A stretch of 64,000 bases of DNA from Clostridia bacterium (lineage in GTDB: Bacteria > Bacillota > Clostridia > Oscillospirales > CAG-272), in the NCBI GenBank assembly GCA_017556745.1, contig JAFYMF010000032.1, positions 22,815 to 86,814 on the forward strand. Direction: 5' to 3'. The notes beneath the pieces are model-generated. The model saw only the letters and a list, made by a program, of their open reading frames with translations. It did no database searches and was not told the origin of the DNA. Below, in pieces: positions 35,788-44,745 of the stretch; positions within the stretch are counted from its first letter, which is position 1; each line of letters starts with the position of its first letter. The position numbers were made by a program, and so were the translations under genes.

Positions 35788-37587
35788 TTATGACGGAATG
35801 TGACTCTCTGCCGCACGGATCCGCGCATTCTTGGTTGTCTGAGGTTCGGTTAGGTTTTTCTTCGTATTGATATTTGACTTAATTACTGCCATTTCAGACA
35901 AAATCTGCTGCTTCTTGTAACTTTCACTGTTGCTTGCTATCTTGTCTCGTACAAACTGTTTTCTGTCAAAATCCATCATGTCAATACAGGCAAGTGCCTG
36001 GTCAGCAATACGTGGATCAAAAAGTCCGGCAGAAAACAACTGCAGTGCCAGTTCATTCTGAGACATCTTGCTGTAGGGGGATGCTTTTCCTGCAGTGACC
36101 TCTACATCAAATATTGGCAGACGGAAGGAGTCTGCGTTTGAGGCACGAATACCTTTATTCCCGTATTTTACAAATCTGTAGGCCCCTTTTTCTCCGAGAA
36201 TCCTGAAACATCTTGGCAGATCGTAGAACTGACGTATCAGCTCGATGATCATAAGGCATACCTTTCGGTAGGCGCGGTATGCGGACTTACTTGAATCTCT
36301 CGACAGCTTGCTTCCGGCTTCTTGCATAGCGGCGATTGCTGATGCGGCAGTGACTCCGTGTGAACTGCCGCCGGTGGAAATATCTCGGTTTCCGGTGGTC
36401 TCCTTGAGCTCGTCTATTTTGTTGTTCACTACCTGAACGTATATTTCGCTCAGCGGTTTACCCTGAATCGGAAGAATACTGTCCTGCCCCAGGTTTCCGT
36501 CAACATGAACGAAATCCTTTGTCATATCAGCGTATTCCTCCTCGTTTACAGAACCGTCGGTGCGTATAAAGTGTCTCGGACGGCAATTTGCCAGCATATT
36601 CTGCATAATTGCGGAATTTCCGCGGTCTATATAGCTCTGTGCATCCTTGCCGATATCTATGTAACCAAATCCTGCAGGAGTTCCCTCAACAGAGTAAAGG
36701 GGGTCGAATACAAACGGATACATACCGTGATCATAAAGACCGCTGTAGCAGAGAAAATGACCATTTTCGGTTGCATACAGAAGCTGATCGTTTACGTATT
36801 TACAGTAGTGGAGCACCGTTTTTCCGTTATACTTTTTCTTGTAGTACCAGTCTACTACCGCGGATTTTCCGGATGTGTCCACCGAGTCGTCATAAATATA
36901 TCTTGCCAGATCCTGTGTTACACCACCAAGCTTCCCTTCGAGGAAAGGATACGATACCTCAAGAATGTCGTTGTCCTGAAGCTCAATGTGGAAAAGATTT
37001 CTGCTTTTCTGTATATCGGTAATACCGCTTTCCCAGAAAAGGTTGATGAGATCGATCTTTCTTACTGTAACGTCACCGAGTCCCGAAAGCTTATCCTTAT
37101 CCCAGAATACTCCGTATACACCGGTACCGCTTTTAAGCTTATAGAACCATACGTCGGAGTATATCTGTTCAAAATCGTTTTGATCAAGTATGACCGGGAT
37201 AATAGAGGAAAGCATTTCTGCCTCTCCTCGGTCGCTTTCTTCTCTTGGGAGAATATTCGGAGAGGGATAGCTGTCCATTGCTTCAGCGTGTTTGTTCAGA
37301 ATACAGTTAAGTAACCACGCCGAAACAGGCTTAATGCTTTCATTTTCGCTTCTCATGCACTCCCAGTGTCTGAGTTTAAACCATTGCTCATTGTCAATGA
37401 TCTTTCTCTCGAGGTTTGCTTTACCTTCCTTGTACTTTCTCAGAATACTGTTTGCCATAGTGATTTGCTCCTGTCCTATCTTTTCGTTTGGAATAGAGAA
37501 AGCACTCACAGCATCTGTGATGACATCTTCATAGGGCAAAGAAATAGTCTCTTCTTTTTCGGGTTTTCTTCTTTCAAATAGTGGCAT
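35788..37587 (-). CDS. Phage portal protein
   Basis: 599 residues. The N-terminal helical part (QITMANSILRKYKEGKANLERK, NEQWFKLRHWECM) and the conserved GYIDIGKDAQSYIDRGNSAIMQNM and STGGSSHGVTAASAIAAMQEAGSK segments are typical of short-tailed phage portals. It forms the dodecameric ring through which DNA enters and leaves the head. It lies 24 bp after terL and 16 bp before prp. The RBS is GCGGAGG. Confidence 0.85.
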   Translation of the reverse strand: MPLFERRKPEKEETISLPYEDVITDAVSAFSIPNEKIGQEQITMANSILRKYKEGKANLERKIIDNEQWFKLRHWECMRSENESIKPVSAWLLNCILNKHAEAMDSYPSPNILPREESDRGEAEMLSSIIPVILDQNDFEQIYSDVWFYKLKSGTGVYGVFWDKDKLSGLGDVTVRKIDLINLFWESGITDIQKSRNLFHIELQDNDILEVSYPFLEGKLGGVTQDLARYIYDDSVDTSGKSAVVDWYYKKKYNGKTVLHYCKYVNDQLLYATENGHFLCYSGLYDHGMYPFVFDPLYSVEGTPAGFGYIDIGKDAQSYIDRGNSAIMQNMLANCRPRHFIRTDGSVNEEEYADMTKDFVHVDGNLGQDSILPIQGKPLSEIYVQVVNNKIDELKETTGNRDISTGGSSHGVTAASAIAAMQEAGSKLSRDSSKSAYRAYRKVCLMIIELIRQFYDLPRCFRILGEKGAYRFVKYGNKGIRASNADSFRLPIFDVEVTAGKASPYSKMSQNELALQLFSAGLFDPRIADQALACIDMMDFDRKQFVRDKIASNSESYKKQQILSEMAVIKSNINTKKNLTEPQTTKNARIRAAESHIPS

Positions 37588-37611
37588 TTTTTCCTCCGCA
37601 TTTTTTATTTA

Positions 37612-39027
37612 TCAGTCGCCTTCCACGATCTCCATTCTTGACAGAACAGGGGGTGGATGGACGTCTTTTTTGTCAATATCAAGGAATATCCTTTTGGGGT
37701 CAGATATGTACCCGTCCGTTGTTTTTTCTCTTGGCTTTATCTGTCTGTGCATACAGAAATATCTTGTTTCATCTGCAATGTGGTCTTCACCGTCGGTATC
37801 AAGATCTTCGGGACGCTGACTGTCATATTTGAGAGAGGGGAGAGTACGTATAAAGGCGGTGCAGTTTTTAAATATGTAGAGCATGGCGTATCCGTTTTCA
37901 TCAAATGTCATTCTGTAGTGCATCTGCATCCATCCGGGAATGCGCTTGTTATCTCCCGGTGAGAAATAGACTCTGTATTTTGCTGCCCTGTCAGCCAGAC
38001 TTTCTCCCGATTCCGCATCCCATATAGCGGGATCCGCTATACCGATAATGTGCTTGTTTTTGAGCCATCTGTGCTCTGTCTCGATTCTGTGAATTTCAGA
38101 GAAAACTTTGTCCGGTGTCCATTTGACCCCCTCGTTTGGTGTCCCGGTACATCCGTACAGTTCAAGTATGCGGTATGCTGTACCGTCACTGTCTACCGCC
38201 CACCATCCGCATGAAAAGGGCTTGTTGTACCCCCAGTCAAACGAACGGTATATCTGATAATATTCAGGTATTTCAAAAGGCTCTATAACGTGTGTGTTCT
38301 TTCTTGTTAAGTATCCTTCAGGCACGTCTCTGAATTCCTCAAAGAACTGTCCGTCAAAAATATCCCAACTTCCCTCAAGCCATGCTTTTTTCAGCTTCGG
38401 CGGAAGGGCCTCCAGCTGTTTTAAGTAATCCGGTTGACTTTCAAGCAAAACCTTGTTGTCAGTAACGAGGGAACGGATAAAAATGTAATCATTCGGGTCT
38501 TCTCCCACCTCAAATCTTCTGTCAATAAAGATTCTTTTTATATATCCGTGTCCTTGTCCTCCGGGATTACATGTGTAATATACCCTTTTAGGGAATTCGT
38601 TTACACCTCTCAGACATGCAGTCACCGTCTTCATCTGATATTCTGACAACTGGGTTGCCTCATCGAGAAATATTACGTCGTACTCAACACCCTGCATTCG
38701 GTCAAGATCTGCATCGCACGCACAATAGGTAAAGTTTATGGTAGAACCCCCGGGGAATTTCAGCACCTTGTCCTTGTCAACGTATTTTGCTATTCCTGCA
38801 AGTTCTCTCCGCAGGATATTAATGTGGTTGTTTATCAGCTCCGGATAACTGCGTCTGACAATGAGGATTCTTATCCCGGGATATCTTACGGCAAGGAGCT
38901 TTGCTTTGGTTCTTACCGCCCAGGATTTTCCTCCCCCTCTTGCACCGCCAAAGGCAATGTGTTTTGCACCGGCTCTGAGAAAAAGCTTTTGCTTTTCACT
39001 GGGCAGATCAATTTTGAGTTTTTTCAT
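37612..39027 (-). CDS. terL: Phage terminase large subunit
   Basis: 471 residues. ATPase domain: Walker A GGARGGGKS (27-35), Walker B VIFLDEA, and the coupling motif TCNPGG. Nuclease domain: FDWGYN, IADPAIWD and DGEDHIADETRY, which carry the RNase H-like acidic residues. It packages DNA into proheads. The start overlaps terS by 4 bp. All catalytic motifs are intact, so the packaging motor looks functional. Confidence 0.93.
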   Translation of the reverse strand: MKKLKIDLPSEKQKLFLRAGAKHIAFGGARGGGKSWAVRTKAKLLAVRYPGIRILIVRRSYPELINNHINILRRELAGIAKYVDKDKVLKFPGGSTINFTYCACDADLDRMQGVEYDVIFLDEATQLSEYQMKTVTACLRGVNEFPKRVYYTCNPGGQGHGYIKRIFIDRRFEVGEDPNDYIFIRSLVTDNKVLLESQPDYLKQLEALPPKLKKAWLEGSWDIFDGQFFEEFRDVPEGYLTRKNTHVIEPFEIPEYYQIYRSFDWGYNKPFSCGWWAVDSDGTAYRILELYGCTGTPNEGVKWTPDKVFSEIHRIETEHRWLKNKHIIGIADPAIWDAESGESLADRAAKYRVYFSPGDNKRIPGWMQMHYRMTFDENGYAMLYIFKNCTAFIRTLPSLKYDSQRPEDLDTDGEDHIADETRYFCMHRQIKPREKTTDGYISDPKRIFLDIDKKDVHPPPVLSRMEIVEGD

Positions 39028-39371
39028 TTTGCGTATTCTTCTACATCCCCTTCGATAAAAACGGTTAATGTACTGTCATTGTTCTCGTCCTCCTCGGCCT
39101 TTTTTTGCAAAATAGCAATTTCAGCCTTTTGCTTTTGCTTTTCAAGGGGAGACATTATCCCTTGAATATCTTTCACTTCTTTCAAAAGGGAGGAAAACTG
39201 CTTGAGAGTGCTTTTATCCGGAACAGAACCATCGAGCAAATATTCATCAATCGCCGTTTCAATGACAGTAAGCAATTTATCCGATACACTCAGGAGACGC
39301 TTCGTGCGTATTGCCTCTCCCGGTACCGAGGGATTACGTTTATGTTTGTCTTTTTTGTTTTCTGCTTCCAT
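39024..39371 (-). CDS. terS: Phage terminase small subunit (probable)
   Basis: 115 residues, basic N-terminus (ENKKDKHKRNP), then helices (SVSDKLLTVIETAIDEYLL, STLKQFSSLLKEVKDIQG) and an acidic tail. It overlaps terL by 4 bp and begins the operon, which is the usual place for TerS. No HTH is obvious, and the call rests on size, charge and position. The RBS is GGAGG. Confidence 0.7.
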   Translation of the reverse strand: MEAENKKDKHKRNPSVPGEAIRTKRLLSVSDKLLTVIETAIDEYLLDGSVPDKSTLKQFSSLLKEVKDIQGIMSPLEKQKQKAEIAILQKKAEEDENNDSTLTVFIEGDVEEYAK

Positions 39372-39454
39372 TTTTTGCTTTTCCTCCCTCCGATATCTGA
39401 ATTATAAGAATTAATCTCCCCCGTAGTCACCCAACCCCCTCAAAAATTTTTTTA

Positions 39455-39489
39455 TAAAAAAATACCGCCCACGTTTTCACATGGACGGT
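39455..39489 (-). terminator. Terminator of mazF
   Basis: An 11-bp stem (ACCGTCCATGT with ACGTGGGCGGT on the minus strand, two G-U pairs) and GAAA loop, followed by TTTTTTT. It separates mazF from the phage genes. Confidence 0.9.
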
Positions 39490-39494
39490 AAAAA

Positions 39495-39839
39495 TTATTG
39501 AAGCCCAAGGCTGACAGATATAGCAGTATTTATCTCATTCATGGCACTGTCGTCAAGATGCCCCATTTTTTCTTTAAGTCTTCTTTTGTCAAGTGTTCTC
39601 ATTTGTTCAAGAAGAACCACCGAGTTCCTCGAAAGCCCCGCACTGTCTCCGTGAATATCAATGTGTGTCGGCAGTCGGGTTTTATCCTGACGGCTGGTTA
39701 TTGCCGCCGCTATTACCGTAGGACTGTATCTGTTTCCCACGTCATTTTGAACTATAAGTACGGGTCTCAGTCCCCCCTGTTCGCTTCCCACAACAGGTGA
39801 CAGATCGGCATAATATATATCTCCCCGCTTTACTTCCAT
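39495..39839 (-). CDS. mazF: MazF/PemK-family mRNA interferase toxin (EndoA-like)
   Basis: 114 residues. The start [29 protein letters not shown] and the middle VIAAAITSR match EndoA/NdoA-type MazF toxins, which cut mRNA at short sequence sites. The catalytic arginine region (GGLRPV) and threonine-serine (AAITS) are present. No MazE-like antitoxin gene is upstream: 315 bp without a gene precede the next same-strand gene. The start at 39839 follows AAAGGA. A separate terminator shows it is not part of the phage operon. Confidence 0.88.
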   Translation of the reverse strand: MEVKRGDIYYADLSPVVGSEQGGLRPVLIVQNDVGNRYSPTVIAAAITSRQDKTRLPTHIDIHGDSAGLSRNSVVLLEQMRTLDKRRLKEKMGHLDDSAMNEINTAISVSLGLQ

Positions 39840-40100
39840 ATTTATATACATCCTTTCTGCTTTTATCTGTAAGATTATTTTTGCCGCAGAATGAACGGTT
39901 TTAGTCATAAATATATAAAAAATCATGTGGGAAGATATGCCATAGGACGACAAATAAACCGTAGCCAAAAGCGAGGTCATTTTATTGTGAAACTTCTTTG
40001 GTACAACTGTCAAATTTGTCCTCTTTTGTTATTTATAGCTGATTATATAAAACACAGTGTTCTTTTACATCAAGTATTCATCGGAATATAAACAAGTTGT
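39840..40100. other. Gene-free gap upstream of mazF
   Basis: AT-rich intergenic DNA. It must hold the mazF promoter, but I see no convincing -35/-10 pair, no small antitoxin frame with an RBS and no RNA fold. Confidence 0.5.
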
Positions 40101-40140
40101 AAAAACACAAATAGGATGCCATTACCGACATCCTACTTGT
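40101..40140 (-). terminator. Terminator of the sigma/anti-sigma/lipoprotein operon
   Basis: ACAAGTAGGATG pairs with CATCCTATTTGT on the minus strand, followed by GTTTTT. It lies 15 bp after the lipoprotein gene. Confidence 0.88.
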
Positions 40141-40154
40141 ATTAGTTATTTAGC

Positions 40155-41429
40155 TTAATTCTTCTCGTTTACTATGAAATACGGTTCAAATTCCTCTGTA
40201 TCGGGATTCCATACTCCTGTTCCGTCTGCGCTGATCTCGCGTACTCCGTATCCGTCGCAGGCAACAAAGTATTCTCCGGTAGTTTCATCATATGAGAGAA
40301 GGTACATATATTTTGTTCCTTTTACGGGATTGGCAGAATACTGAGTTACGGGAACACCCACGTATTTTGTATCTGCTTCGAGCTTTGACAGTTTATCAAA
40401 GCCGCGTTTTGCGGAAATATCGGAATCAGCATATTTCATAAACTCAGAGACAGGCAATGCTCCGCCGTAAAAAGTGATTTCTTTGGGATTACGTGATGCT
40501 TCCCCCTCTAAAACATAAAAATCACTTACCCTACCGATCGAGTATATCTGACCCGCTTTTGTTGCATAGGTTGATACGGTTCCGTCGTACGTTCCCACGA
40601 TCACAAGATCGACCGCTTCGATCATAGGTAACAGATCCGTTGGTATATTGTAATCACTGGTCTGCTGAACTTCATAGGACAATTCGGGATTGTCAACAGG
40701 CTTGATCTCTGAATAGTACATTATACCGAAAGTATCAAGGTCTGTGATTTTGATGTTTCCTTCTCTGAGTGCGTCAACAAGTTTCTGTTCACTGCCGTCA
40801 GAATATTTTACGATAGTATAATCACTCTGAGGATTTCCAAAGATGTAGATATATACGTCATCTTCGAAAAACGGTTCTTCAACGTCACTTTCCGAAACTT
40901 TGGTAACGGTTATATCAACGACTTCTTTGTTTTTGCCTGCAAACAAGCTTTCCAAAAACTCTACGTCAAATTCACCGGATTCAATATAACAACAATTCTC
41001 GTTAAAGGATATATAAGGAGTGGTATTCGAGGAAATGCTAACTCTCTTTTGTTCGCAGGCATTTTCATCAAGGAAAGTAAGCTCAAATGCATATTCTATG
41101 GGTTTTACATAGTCCATGTTTTTTAGCGTTAGTGACTCAAGTGAGTCGCAAATGATGTTAACATCTTCTACAGAAGTAAGCAAAACCGTCTTTGTTGTTC
41201 CGTCTGTACGATCCCACCTTTTTACGTTAATAGCTTTTATGTTATCCGAAATTTCGATATTGACGGTGGCAGGCTTGTATATATCAGAAGGATCATCTAT
41301 ATCGGTATTAGCGTCGTTATTATTTGTAGTCTCTTGCTTGCCGAAATCTGTTCCTGCTTCAGTATTTAAGCAACTGCTTAATGACAAAGCAAGAACGAGA
41401 ATTAAAGCGAGCGTAATGTATTTCTTCAT
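40155..41429 (-). CDS. Lipoprotein of unknown function in sigma-factor operon
   Basis: 424 residues. A lipoprotein signal peptide (MKKYITLALILVLALSLSSC, lipid Cys20) precedes a polar Asn/Asp/Thr-rich linker. The mature part has no domain I recognise; it seems to hold two beta-rich halves, the second with FYGGALPVSEFMKYA and CDGYGVREISADG. It is the third gene of an operon with a sigma factor and membrane anti-sigma candidate, 26 bp after the latter. It could sense or respond to an envelope signal. The RBS is GAGGAGG. Confidence 0.8.
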   Translation of the reverse strand: MKKYITLALILVLALSLSSCLNTEAGTDFGKQETTNNNDANTDIDDPSDIYKPATVNIEISDNIKAINVKRWDRTDGTTKTVLLTSVEDVNIICDSLESLTLKNMDYVKPIEYAFELTFLDENACEQKRVSISSNTTPYISFNENCCYIESGEFDVEFLESLFAGKNKEVVDITVTKVSESDVEEPFFEDDVYIYIFGNPQSDYTIVKYSDGSEQKLVDALREGNIKITDLDTFGIMYYSEIKPVDNPELSYEVQQTSDYNIPTDLLPMIEAVDLVIVGTYDGTVSTYATKAGQIYSIGRVSDFYVLEGEASRNPKEITFYGGALPVSEFMKYADSDISAKRGFDKLSKLEADTKYVGVPVTQYSANPVKGTKYMYLLSYDETTGEYFVACDGYGVREISADGTGVWNPDTEEFEPYFIVNEKN

Positions 41430-41455
41430 AACTTATACCTCCTCTTTAATATGAA

Positions 41456-42430
41456 TTACTCATTTCTAAAATAGAAACTTGTATCAACATATATCACTTC
41501 TTCGTCGGTATCCATCCATTGTGGAATAAGCTCGAAAACAAGGGATAATTCAGGTGAAGGTTCAAAGCTCTTTAACTGTTCGAGCGTTAAATGAAGTATA
41601 ACGGCGTAATCTGTATTTAGTTCTACAGAATCCCCACTTTCGGTTTTCGGAATCAGCGTTACAACTTTTGCCTTATAACCTTGACTTTCAGCAAGCTTTA
41701 AAACATTTTCACTTATCCGTAGATGCGTCTGATTATGATATTCCATTTCGAACTCATCGCTTGCGTTCATCGCTTTTATTAACTGTTCTCTGAGATAAGC
41801 ACATTCCGTACAATGCTCAGCATCGGCATAGTCAAAGTTATGAATTTTTTCGAGATGTTCATATTCTTTCTGAGCGCATTCTCCTTCGTATTCATACAAC
41901 TCTTTCCATTGCTCGGATGACGTACAGTCATACCAGGAATAATTCATTCCCGAAAGACGTACTGCATATAAGAGGTTATCTTCCGCGTTAGTATCAGCGA
42001 TCGAAAAATCACCATAGAATACTATTTCACCGAGTTCCTGTGGGTAATAAACATCCTCCGCTTCCACTTTATCACCTAAGCTGTAGTCATTATCCTTTGC
42101 ATAAATAACCGTATAACCACTGTAATCCGGTTTATTGTTGTCTTTGACGGTATTATCCGTATTGCTATCAGCATTATCTTTGTTACTGTCCGAATTATCA
42201 ATCACACCATTTGAAGTATCTACAGGATTTCCTGCAGGTGTATTGCGGAACATAGGTAGCATTGTAGCGAGTGATATAGTAATTACTATCATCACAGATG
42301 CGGCAATGCTGCAATATTTCATAACGTTTTTTCTTCTTACTCCACGACGGCTACGTCTGTCATGATATTCGTCTAAAAACTTGCTATCGATCTCTCCGAG
42401 CTTGTCGGTCAGAATATTTTTATTATTCAT
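41456..42430 (-). CDS. Membrane anti-sigma factor candidate with extracellular Cys pair
   Basis: 324 residues. The N-terminal ~38 residues are cytoplasmic and basic, one membrane helix lies near 40-61 (SIAASVMIVITISLATML), and an extracellular part follows after an Asn/Asp-rich linker. This topology and the 1-bp TGATG overlap with the sigma gene mark it as the likely anti-sigma factor. The outer domain has a HCTEC motif (C207, C210) preceded by histidines, which could bind metal or sense redox state. No ZAS motif is seen in the cytoplasmic part, so the family is uncertain. Confidence 0.75.
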   Translation of the reverse strand: MNNKNILTDKLGEIDSKFLDEYHDRRSRRGVRRKNVMKYCSIAASVMIVITISLATMLPMFRNTPAGNPVDTSNGVIDNSDSNKDNADSNTDNTVKDNNKPDYSGYTVIYAKDNDYSLGDKVEAEDVYYPQELGEIVFYGDFSIADTNAEDNLLYAVRLSGMNYSWYDCTSSEQWKELYEYEGECAQKEYEHLEKIHNFDYADAEHCTECAYLREQLIKAMNASDEFEMEYHNQTHLRISENVLKLAESQGYKAKVVTLIPKTESGDSVELNTDYAVILHLTLEQLKSFEPSPELSLVFELIPQWMDTDEEVIYVDTSFYFRNE

Positions 42431-42990
42431 CAATTGTACCCCCATTCTTTAAGGATTCTTTTGAGTTCGGCTCTCATTCTTGACAGCCTTTTCTCAAGGG
42501 TATTAACGCCAATCATCATATCATGTGCTATTTCGCGGGTAGCTTCAAACTCATAATAACGCCTGATAAAGATCTCTCTGTTTTCTGACGTTTGATTTTC
42601 AAGGAACTGATTCAGTATTGTCGGTATGCACATTTCATCAATTACCGTGTTCTCAACATCCATACAGGATTCAAGTTCGTTTGAAACCTCTATGTAAACA
42701 GTATTTGCTCTTTTCTCGGCGCTGTTGTATCGGATACGGTCAATAGCGATCCTTCGCATAAGCATACAAACGTATGAACGAATGCTTTTAGGCTTCGCGG
42801 GAGGAATGGTATTCCACACCTCAAGGTATGTATCATTCATACATTCTTCCGTATCACCTGAGTTTAGTCCCAAATTAACAGCTATCCTACGGAGTAGTGC
42901 TCCATAGTTCTTTTGGATATCTGCAAGAACTGTGGAATCGCGATTTTCCAAAGCCTTGACTACTTCTTCTGTTGTGCACAACTTTCTCAC
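42430..42990 (-). CDS. ECF-type RNA polymerase sigma factor
   Basis: 186 residues from the GTG at 42990, which follows AAAGGAG by 9 bp. Region 2 includes the DTYLEVWNTIPPAKPKSIRSYVCMLMRRIAID stretch (core binding and -10 recognition). Region 4 has the HTH ATREIAHDMMIGVNTLEKRLSRMR (-35 recognition). It is read with an anti-sigma candidate and a lipoprotein. No extra domains are present. The start was moved from an upstream ATG that has no RBS. Confidence 0.88.
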   Translation of the reverse strand: MRKLCTTEEVVKALENRDSTVLADIQKNYGALLRRIAVNLGLNSGDTEECMNDTYLEVWNTIPPAKPKSIRSYVCMLMRRIAIDRIRYNSAEKRANTVYIEVSNELESCMDVENTVIDEMCIPTILNQFLENQTSENREIFIRRYYEFEATREIAHDMMIGVNTLEKRLSRMRAELKRILKEWGYN

Positions 42991-43214
42991 AAAGCACCAC
43001 TCCTTTCCGTGATGTGTTTTCACTTATATTATCGAAAAAGATTTCAAATCCTGACATCTGAAACGGGAAAATAATTTTTAATATTATACTATGACTTTTT
43101 CTAAAAATAAAAACAAATTTGAAAATACTATTTTTCTGTGAGAACTAAATTGACATCTATATGAAACAAAAATAGTTTTAAAATTCTACTTTCAAAAAAT
43201 ACAGATACATTAAA

Positions 43215-43256
43215 GACAAAAGGAGTTTCGTTTGAAAGCGAAACTCCTTTTGTCCT
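43215..43256. terminator. Terminator of citrate synthase
   Basis: A perfect 16-bp stem (GACAAAAGGAGTTTCG with its complement) lies 35 bp after the citrate synthase gene. The ~225 bp between it and the sigma gene is AT-rich and should hold the sigma operon promoter, which I could not define. Confidence 0.88.
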
Positions 43257-43289
43257 TAAATTAGCTGGTGGAAAATGCCCTGCTTTGTG

Positions 43290-44648
43290 TTATCTGTTTT
43301 CTATATCTACATAGTCTCTGTGTCCGAATGTACTTACGTATGCGGGACGGATTATCTTGTTTGCGGCACAAAGCTCCTCAAGCCTGTGTGCGCTCCAGCC
43401 TACGATACGGGAAACCGCAAACATAGGGGTAAAAAGCTCAAGGGGAAGCCCCAACATGCGGTACAGCAGACCGCTGTAGAAGTCCACGTTTATGCTTACC
43501 CCCTTATACATTTTTCTCTTATCTGCAATAAGCTCGGGGGCAAGGCGTTCAACTGCCGAGTAAAGCTTAAACTCGGTGGACTTGTGCTTTGTTTCAGCAA
43601 GCTTTCCGACAAACTCCTTGAATATCTCGGCTCGTGGGTCGCTTTTTGAATATATTGCGTGCCCTACACCGTATATAAGTCCCGAACGGTCGAAATTCTC
43701 TTTTGCAAGTATTCCGCAGAGATAATGCTTTATTTCATCGTCATCCTCAGCATCCTTTACGTGCTTACGCATATCGTTCATCATCTCAACAACCTTTATG
43801 TTGGCACCTCCGTGTCGGGGACCCTTGAGAGATCCCAGGGCGGCTGCCATGGTAGAGTAGGTATCTGTACCGGACGATGAAACTACTCTTGTGGTAAAGG
43901 TGGAGTTGTTACCTCCTCCATGCTCCATGTGGAGGACTAAGGCCAGGTCGAGCACTGCCGCCTCCATGGGGGTATACTGCTTGTCATCACGGAGCATCAT
44001 AAGGATGTTTTCGGCCACAGACAGTTTCCTGTCGGGACGGTGAATTACCAAACTTTCACCCTCGCTGTGCTTATACGCCTGATAACTGTATACCGCAAGC
44101 ATGGGGAACTGACTTATCATGTTAAGACATTGACGCATTACGTTCTCGATCGATGTATCGTCAGCGTGACTGTCGTAGGAATAGAGAGTGAGGATGCTTC
44201 TTGAAAGGGAGATCATCATATTTGCACTTGGCGCCTTCATAATAACGTCTCTGAAGAAGTTCCTCGGCAGAGTACATCTGTCTCTCAGTTCTCTTGTAAA
44301 GTCGGAAAGCTCGTCTTCACTCGGGAGCTCCCCTATAAGCAGAAGATATGCCACTTCCTCAAAGCCAAAGCCTCCCCTTGAGAGAAATCCGTTTGTAAGA
44401 TCCTTTATGTCATATCCTCTGTAATATAATTCACCCCTGCAGGGAACTTCCTCTCCGTTCACCGTCTTTTTTGCAATTAGGTCTGAAATGTTGGTAAGAC
44501 CTGCAACCACGCCGCGCCCCTGTGCATCTCTCAGTCCGCGTTTTACGTCGTATTTTTCATAGTTATCGGGGTTTACCGCATCACATTCACGGCAGACCTC
44601 CGACAGCCTTTTGACTGTTGGAGTTATCGTTTGAATAGTTTGTTTCAT
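43290..44648 (-). CDS. gltA: Citrate synthase
   Basis: 452 residues. The active-site motifs are present: GRGVVAGLTNISD region near the start, RPDRKLSVAENIL, LVLHMEHGGGNNSTFT, GPRHGGANIKVVEMM, YGVGHAIY and the C-terminal RIVGWSAHRLEE. It condenses oxaloacetate and acetyl-CoA. The N-terminal extension of ~40 residues fits the longer clostridial branch. I prefer the ATG at 44648 to the one at 44654 because GAGG is 7 bp upstream. It could use propionyl-CoA as well. Confidence 0.93.
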   Translation of the reverse strand: MKQTIQTITPTVKRLSEVCRECDAVNPDNYEKYDVKRGLRDAQGRGVVAGLTNISDLIAKKTVNGEEVPCRGELYYRGYDIKDLTNGFLSRGGFGFEEVAYLLLIGELPSEDELSDFTRELRDRCTLPRNFFRDVIMKAPSANMMISLSRSILTLYSYDSHADDTSIENVMRQCLNMISQFPMLAVYSYQAYKHSEGESLVIHRPDRKLSVAENILMMLRDDKQYTPMEAAVLDLALVLHMEHGGGNNSTFTTRVVSSSGTDTYSTMAAALGSLKGPRHGGANIKVVEMMNDMRKHVKDAEDDDEIKHYLCGILAKENFDRSGLIYGVGHAIYSKSDPRAEIFKEFVGKLAETKHKSTEFKLYSAVERLAPELIADKRKMYKGVSINVDFYSGLLYRMLGLPLELFTPMFAVSRIVGWSAHRLEELCAANKIIRPAYVSTFGHRDYVDIENR

Positions 44649-44745
44649 TTTCATTCCTCGTTCTTACTGTTCTGATTTTATCTTATCATAGAGGAGAAAA
44701 TAAAACTGTCGATTTTAACTTGTTATTTTTTTTGTTTGTTCTTTT

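Noticed and set aside
27401..39490. att direct repeats at the phage block edges
   Set aside because: I compared the terminator regions at both ends and saw no clear shared direct repeat; A/T runs only.
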